DNA of 26,781 nucleotides from Basidiobolus ranarum. Its lineage: Eukaryota; Basidiobolomycota; Basidiobolomycetes; Basidiobolales. The notes under the pieces were generated by a model. The model was not told where the DNA came from. It made no database searches and saw nothing but the letters and a program-made list of their open reading frames with translations. The stretch covers positions 1-26,781 of the forward strand of contig JASJQH010007005.1 in the NCBI GenBank assembly GCA_040143965.1, given 5' to 3'. This document shows positions 20,801 through 26,781 of the stretch, one piece after another. The number at the start of each line of letters is the position of its first letter. Position 1 is the first letter of the stretch. The position numbers and the translations under genes are program-made.

Positions 20801-22690
20801 GTGGGTTGTTGCCAATTAGTCGTGAATTAGCCCCACATTACACGTTAGTATTGCTTCATAATTATGCATTTCAACTTCATTTTCTTTGCTAATTCGCTTC
20901 GGTTTGTTAGATTACTTGGTGATGATCCTGTCCTGGTATGTCGACACAATGCCAAAGCAGCATTGGGACATGACAGAGATGACCTTTTCAAAGTGTGGTC
21001 ATTGGCAGCTTTAATATTAACTGAGTGTGTTGGTGGAATTGAGAATATAGTCAAAGCGAAGGATCTAGTACACCATGATATGGTGCATGAAAGCATGAAC
21101 TCACTCATTGACAACAAAAGAATATTAGAAACAGCTGGCTGGGGAGGTCATCCATTTGGACGTGTCATGGTCCAAAGTTTGTACGTAGTGTTGTCTTCCT
21201 AAATTCCTTACCTGATTTCTAACTGATCCTATCAAAGAATGCAACATTTCGAAAAACTAGGAGATGTCCAAACACTGGCACTTTTGGCATGTGTATTCTC
21301 AGAACCATTCCCACCTCGCGACAATATGATAATGGACAACATTCAGGTAAAACTCTCCAGTTAGCCTTTAAATCGAGAGTTTATTCGTATTCAACATGAG
21401 TTTATGTAGCCGGATCAACTGGGATCGACGGATTACTTCAATATCAGAAGCTACAGATCCAACTTTAACAATCCATCTTGGGGCGATAACAACGGAAATG
21501 CCACCATAGATCAAATTTTGAGAACACCTTTTACGGTGCCAGCAAAATTGCCTCGTTCAAGCTCCCTCTCCTCGCAATTCTCCAGTCGTCCGGGCTATCC
21601 GACCTTAGATGATTCTCCTCGTGGGATTCAACAATATGAAGGGTTTCAACCGAGTTAGTATTCATCAACTCCGTAGTGATATTCTATTTTCTAATACTTT
21701 CTCTATTTAGATATTTCACGGAAGGATTCATCAATACAAAACTTCAATACTCCTCGAGGTGCTTTCTCAAGTCAAAGCCACGTTCCTCCGGGAATTGGAA
21801 GTGGTGGTGGAAGTAGCAGCGCTAGTTATGCACCACCCCAGAGGAAGAATTCAATTGTATCTGCGTATAATCAGCCAGTGTATACTCCATTTTTGGGTAA
21901 CAGGAGTCGCCGTGGATCACTAACCTACGACTATACTGCTCCTTCACTTACTGCATTTAAAAGGAGAGCAGCTCCTAGCATAGTTCCTATTGATACTATA
22001 AAGATTACCATGATGAATGAAGATGAGTTTGACGATGAAAAACGGTAACTTTACCATCTGGTATATTGTTAATACAACTGCGGATACACGGTAACTTATT
22101 GCTTCACTAGACCTGCTAAAATGTCTCTGCTAGATCCGGCCTTAGGTGCCCGATACGATTACTATCGCATTGCTTATGCGGAAACTTTATATCGGTGGGG
22201 GCTGTTGGATGCGCGAGCTGAAGTTCTGAAGTTTATCGCAATACATAAGCCTTGGAATTCTTTAATCAGAAGTGAAAGTAGACAGATTGGGCTTGGTAGG
22301 GATTATTTGACCTGAAACTCATAATGGTATATATTACTAATATCATATTGTAGAGTTTGCTACTTATTGCTCCGAATGTAACAAAGAACTTCCACCTGGT
22401 GGTAAATGCTTCATATGCGATAGAAAACGAGCTGGCTTGAAATGTGTGATATGTCGAGTAACTGTGAAAGGTAGTATTTATGTTTATTTACTACTCTCTG
22501 AATATTGTTCACTAATATTATGGACGGATTTTCTTTCGCGACTATCTCAGGGTTAACCAACTTCTGTTTACTCTGTCTGCACGGAGGCCATAGTAACCAC
22601 ATGCGTGACTGGTTCATGGACAACCAAATGTGCCCTACAGGTTGTGGTTGCTTATGTATTTTAAATAATGGAGGGTTTGGTGCTTCGTAG
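17832..22690 (+). CDS. WDR59/Mtc5(Sea3)-like SEA/GATOR2 complex subunit
   Basis: Nineteen exons: 17832-17998, 18055-18190, 18258-18468, 18532-18624, 18687-18799, 18869-18946, 19016-19178, 19248-19327, 19391-19990, 20059-20299, 20356-20621, 20689-20843, 20911-21180, 21238-21346, 21410-21653, 21711-22044, 22111-22295, 22354-22470 and 22551-22690, giving 1233 aa. Residues about 45-345 carry WD40 repeats (HGHSRAITDVSWSP, FVHIWDLRTP, LDKTVKIWNI, FEGHTDTIREFVW). An RWD domain is at about 465-550 (NLAEEFAWISKKYQ, ITFPTDYPDD). FPRMCGAIF and FFSSLRLPNLG are typical of WDR59. The C terminus (about 1150-1233) is a Cys/His-rich RING/zinc ribbon (YCSECN, CFICD, CVICR, CLLCLHGGHSNHM, CPTGCGC). Family members sit on the vacuole/lysosome in SEACAT/GATOR2 and relieve GATOR1 inhibition of TORC1. 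The other zinc-finger SEA subunits (WDR24/Sea2, MIOS/Sea4) lack the RWD. Confidence 0.93.
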
Positions 22691-23321
22691 TCACTATTGA
22701 ACTGAGCTTCCTGTTTGTGTTTAACTTGCACAAATGCAACCAGTGTATAGAAAGTAACTGAAACTACACTTTAACCCTCCATCAAGCATGTTCTATTTAT
22801 AAGTCACGACACTGCTCCTTTCCCAACCAATTACTAATACTCTACACTAAAGTGACTGGAGCTAAAACATAATAAAATTCTTTACTGGAACAAAAAGCAC
22901 CTTGAGATGGTCAGCTTTTTATCAAATAAATTTGGAGCACCCGACAAACCGTTATCACTATGTTAGAGAGAGAACGAACTGAAACTGCTGTTCAAAGAGT
23001 CGGATTGCTCATACTCTACACCTCAACACGTCTTCTGATCGACCGACGAGAAAGAAGAAATCTAAGAGGAGATTAGTTGTCCTCAGTGATTACGACATCC
23101 AATTTATCCCAAATTAAATTCAAAAAGAATCTTGACAGAGCGACGATATCTGGAATTTTCATAGGGGAAAGGCAGTAAGGATAAATGATTAGCAGTAAGA
23201 AAGGCACAATGGATAAGATAAAGTGTTGATCAAGAACATGAGTTTATTGTGCATGCCCAAATAAAGCAAGCGAATAAATAGGATTTGGAATGTGTAGTAG
23301 AGATAAGTATGCCCATTTGAC
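22691..23321. other. Intergenic between convergent WDR59-like and thioesterase genes
   Basis: About 630 nt holding two 3' UTRs. AATAAA at 22871-22876 could be the WDR59-like poly(A) signal. No ORF with protein character. The minus-strand ORF at 22411-22731 is antisense to the last WDR59-like exons. Confidence 0.45.
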
Positions 23322-24537
23322 TTATGACTCCTCTGAAGGAATAACTGTTTGCAAGAATTTGGCCATATGTCTCAGCTCTTCATCGCAACAGGAGTGAGCC
23401 ATTCCTGGATAAGCATGGAACTCCACATTATAGCCCTTAGCCTGAAGTTGCTCGCTTGACATTTGACCAAACTGGAATTGAACAACCTGTGTGGATTGTT
23501 TGGATGGTTAAGAACAAATATGTCAAATCAGGAGAGAAAGTTAATGGAACTGAGTGAACTTACGGGATCAGCAGTACCGTGGCCCATGAAGATGGGAACT
23601 TTTTTGTCAGCTACCATCTAAATCCATGTAAAAATTAATGGGGATTGACTTCACTCTACTTTGTTAGCCGTAGCTTACCGAGAAAATGGTGTTACGAAGT
23701 GGAAGATATCCACTAAGAGCAACGATACCAGCAATTTTGTATTCAGTAGTCAACCCGGTCAAAAGAGACATAGCAGAACCTACAATGTAGATTAATCATT
23801 CAGTATTGAAGCATCGCATTTTCTGCACAGAAATCATAAAAATAACCTTGAGAGAAGCCAGCTAAAACAATTCGATTGGCAGGAATTCCAGCATCAATTT
23901 CTTTCTGGATAAGGGAGTTGACTGTGTAATACCTGTGTTAGTGGTAATCCTTTGGTCAGGAGTATGAAGGATTCAACTAAAATACTGACTGCTTCTAGAG
24001 GAGGCCAACATTCCCTTCTCGTCTTCCTCTCTGTCGATAGCCTCCAGAGAGTAGATATCATACCTTTCAAGTATATAAGAGTTATTATTTTGTATGAAGC
24101 ATCAACACAAGTACATAGTCTTTACCAAGAAGGCATGGCCATTCCGTTGTTGAGTGTTACGGGTTGGTTAGGTCTATATTGAAGATTTAACGTCTGAATT
24201 GTTGGACAAAATGGAATAGAGTAACACGTACGCGTTGGGTAAGACAAATTTAACGTGAGGAAGCAAAGGGGCAATTGAAGCTGTGGCAGGAGCCCTATTG
24301 AAATATATTTTCGTAAAGACAATTTTTGTAAAACACAATAACAAATATCTACCATCCATTTCCACTGTCACCTAAGCCATGAATGAAGATGACTGTAGCA
24401 CTGTGCTTCCCTCTAGCTGCTTGAATTACTGAAGTTAATGCTCTTGCGGACATGATAGATTCACTCGAACTATTATTGAAAGCAAACCAAAAGTAGGCCA
24501 AACAGAAGAATATGACACCAAATACAATTTTAATCAT
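23322..24537 (-). CDS. Acyl-protein thioesterase (APT1/LYPLA family) with N-terminal hydrophobic segment
   Basis: Eight exons: 24353-24537, 24232-24294, 24126-24173, 23990-24063, 23847-23921, 23679-23779, 23564-23617 and 23322-23486, giving 254 aa. An alpha/beta hydrolase: FIHGLGDSGNGW, PVTLNNGMAMPSWYD, REEDEKG, nucleophile Ser147 in GFSQG, Asp199 in GTADPVV, and His231 in GMAHSCCDEE complete the triad. It should depalmitoylate proteins such as Ras and G-alpha. The first ATG (24537) adds 28 residues, including a hydrophobic run (IKIVFGVIFFCLAYFWFAF), before a second in-frame ATG at 24453 that begins MSARALTS, the usual family start. Starting there the protein is 226 aa and the triad numbers 119/171/203, very close to human LYPLA1. 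Intron 4 has two in-frame splice options differing by 5 aa. Confidence 0.93.
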
Positions 24538-24886
24538 ACGCACTAACCATTAACTTGGTAGTTGTAACCCCATATTTTTCCATTTTATAATTAGTAGATT
24601 TGAACTGATTCGTAGAGAAGCTAGAGTTTACTAATTTTTCATCAATTATCAGAAACTTGATCATTGTTGTAAAGTTTGATTTAACTATTGGTTGATGAGC
24701 CGCTATAGATGTTTACTACGCACAATAAGGAAATATTCCCATCTAACTGCTTGCCTTTTGTTTTGATTAATTTGATTTTTCTTATTTTCTCCAAGTTTGT
24801 TACTAGTCAAGGCTTTCGTACTTTCTCAGGTTGACTTTGTACTTTCTCTTTGAAAACCATTCTAAACACAAAGTAGAACCATTCTA
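24538..24886. promoter_or_regulatory. Shared upstream region of thioesterase and DUF262 genes
   Basis: About 350 nt between divergent start codons, AT-rich with T-rich runs (TTTTCTTATTTTCTCC near 24778). No specific factor site recognised. Confidence 0.4.
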
Positions 24887-26383
24887 ATGTCAAACCTGCC
24901 AGCCTTGGAAGCTCTTAACAAGCCAAGAAATGTCACGCATCAGCTGTATAAGCTTCACGAAATGATGGAAAACAATCTAATTGATCTATGTAAGTACTAA
25001 AATCTCGTTGACCAAGAACTTTATCGCTAAAATATTGTTAAAAGGTCCCGAGTTTCAACGTGATGTTGTTTGGCCGGAAAAACGTATGAGTTATCTGATT
25101 GATTCCATCCTCAAGAATTTCTACGTTCCACCCGTCATCTTCTCTTGTAAACGCTTACCTGACGGTAGACTTCTTAAAGTATGCATTGACGGAAAACAAC
25201 GTCTATCCTCAATCAGAAGGTAAGGAAGTTTTTACTATTTCTCAAGTGTAACTAGTTTCTAATCTATGAATAGGTTCATGAACAATGAAATTCCTCATAT
25301 TGACCCAAATACCCCTAATACAGTTAAGCGTTGGTTTAACGAAGACCCTACTTCTAGCAGAAGAAATGTATTAACCGAGCGCGAGCGTGAAGATTTCCGT
25401 TATTCTGAGCTTATCTGTGTTGAATACTATGGTCTAACCATGGAGCAAGAAGTATAACCAATTGATAACGATAATTTATTGAACTTTACTAACATTTCGT
25501 TTAGAATGAGATTTTCTCAAGAGTACAGATGGGAGTTGCCCTAACCGCAGCCGAAAAGCTTCAAGCAGTTGCTACACCCTTGGCTCAATTTGTTCGCACT
25601 GTTCTTGACGAGTATCCTCGTGTATTGGAGATCATGGACAACCGACGCGCTCGCCCCTATTTACTCGCAGCACAAACTATACATATGATTTATTATGAGC
25701 CCATGAAAATGCAATCTAGCTCCACTAATATTGAGAAATTTCTCAGGACTAATATCACCATTGACCCAGAATTTCGAGCTAGATGTATCGAAACTTTCAA
25801 GAAGTACAGTCAGCTTGTAGAAGATTCTCAAGATATATTTTTCGTACCTACCATTATGGCACCGATCGAGTTCGTCATGTTCGGCTATATCATTGCTCGC
25901 TATCCCGAAAGAACCATTGAACAACTGAAGAACGATCTTCTCCAAATGCGTAAACATGTTCGCAGTCAGTTCATTGATATTCGTTTTAATACTGTAACAT
26001 ACAATCACATGATGGAATTTGTCCTTAATATCGATAATTATGACTACGATCAAGTCCATTTGACTAGTAGAAAGCATCGTTTGCCAATTCATCTGAAAAA
26101 TCGAGTTCAGCCAGCCAAACGCTCCAGCGATGCCATTGAAACGGAGCCAAGGAGCCCTCCACAACAGCCCCGCAAAAAACAAACTGCAGTACGTACACCC
26201 GGTCGAGTTGCTCCCCCTGAGGACTCTGTTGTTGTTAAGCGTGAGCCCGAGAAGGACTCTTCGGACGATGATGTTTACATTATCAAAGATGAACCTGAGG
26301 ACGACCAATCCCATCAAGTGGTAAATCCTCCTCAGAAGTTATACTCAGTTGGGAGTGCACCCAATAGAAACACACGCCGTTGA
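24887..26383 (+). CDS. DUF262-domain protein with disordered, SUMO-motif tail
   Basis: Four exons: 24887-24989, 25045-25219, 25274-25451 and 25505-26383, giving 444 aa. The N-terminal half is a DUF262 (GmrS/ParB-like fold) domain: CPEFQRDVVW at 35-44, YLIDSILKNFYVPPVIF, CIDGKQRLSSIRRF with D83-G-K-Q-R87 (the DGQQR motif of bacterial members), and IFSRVQMGVALTAAEKLQA at 155-173. A helical region continues to about residue 345. No HNH/DUF1524 nuclease half is present, unlike bacterial GmrSD enzymes. The tail (about 355-444) is Pro/Lys/Glu-rich with basic clusters (PAKRSS, PRKKQ) that could be a nuclear signal, and two psi-K-x-E motifs (VKRE at K397, IKDE at K413), each followed by acidic residues. 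Nuclear SUMO-regulated protein is inference; the molecular activity of fungal DUF262 proteins is not known to me. Confidence 0.88.
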
Positions 26384-26781
26384 TTGCAAGTATCTATTTA
26401 AAGACCAACCACAAATACTAGTTCATGCACATGACCAGATGAACCCTACAAAACTGATCCCTTCTTTTGTAATCTCATTTCAATCAATTTCTTGTACCAT
26501 TTTTATTCATTGTTCCAATGATCACTAAAAATCCCATCTTAATGTATTCTTCATCTTGAGTCTTATTGATATTGTTGAAATGTAAAAAAATTCACCAAGA
26601 TTCAGTTGATTGTAAGTACTTTGGATGAATTGAATGACTCACTTTAACAGATTATGAAGTATTTTGGGAATCTGTTGGAAGTGGTTTGGAGAACTAGAAG
26701 AATTGATGGTTCTCACTTATTGATTTATTGAGTAGAATGTTGGCATTTATGGTTTTGTCAAGAAATAAACAAACATGTGGA
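26384..26781. other. 3' flank of the DUF262 gene
   Basis: About 400 nt, T- and A-rich, with no ORF. It should hold the DUF262 3' UTR. AATAAA at 26764-26769 is the nearest exact poly(A) hexamer, which is rather distant. A TGACTCA at 26635-26641 is not near a known amino-acid gene. Confidence 0.4.

Noticed and set aside
22411-22731. 106-codon minus-strand ORF beside the WDR59-like 3' end
   Set aside because: Antisense to the zinc-binding C-terminal exons, whose Cys/His pattern is decisive for the plus strand.
25661-26317. 218-codon minus-strand ORF
   Set aside because: Runs entirely antisense to the well-supported DUF262 exon 4 and shows no family resemblance; open only because of the codon use of the sense gene.

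Overview
This window looks like nuclear DNA from an intron-rich, AT-rich fungus. Several features point that way: short GT-AG introns (about 50-70 nt), a mitochondrial-type dihydroxy-acid dehydratase of the branched-chain amino acid pathway, an ECM3-type auxin-efflux-carrier protein, a DUF3605 protein, and an Mtc5/Sea3-type SEA-complex subunit. The exon-dense genes and general character suggest an early-diverging (non-Dikarya) lineage, but that placement is inference. TAA, TAG and TGA all end recognisable genes, so the code is standard.

Layout. (1) At the left edge is the 5' part of a minus-strand gene for an Arg/Gly/Tyr/Glu-rich repeat protein, with an in-frame TAG inside a repeat unit. About 1.9 kb of mostly empty sequence follows, holding one weak small ORF. 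(2) 2219-7946 holds a plus-strand membrane transporter, then three minus-strand genes: low-molecular-weight tyrosine phosphatase, a DUF3605 protein and an ArfGAP. (3) 8484-13068 holds NAC-beta (minus), calmodulin (plus) and dihydroxy-acid dehydratase (minus). (4) 14268-17233 holds a DNAJB-type J-protein (plus), a decayed ribosomal protein eL8 copy (minus) and RNA polymerase II subunit RPB11 (plus). (5) 17832-22690 is a 19-exon gene for a WDR59/Mtc5-like protein (WD40, RWD and C-terminal zinc ribbon/RING), a SEA/GATOR2 regulator of TORC1. (6) 23322-26383 holds an acyl-protein thioesterase (minus) with an unusual hydrophobic N-terminal extension, diverging from a DUF262 protein (plus) with a nuclear-looking tail and two consensus SUMO-acceptor motifs.

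I reconstructed 58 introns by hand from splice signals, reading frame and family conservation. Every multi-exon model closes in frame. These are unrelated housekeeping and regulatory genes, not an operon or a cluster. Recurring themes are protein biogenesis (NAC, J-protein), membrane traffic (ArfGAP, thioesterase) and nutrient signalling (SEA complex, amino-acid biosynthesis with Gcn4-type sites upstream). I found no tRNA, rRNA, CRISPR array, intact transposon or viral gene by eye. The items I would check first are the DUF262 protein, the membrane-anchored form of the thioesterase, the amber codon in the repeat protein, and the splice-site hairpin in the transporter gene.
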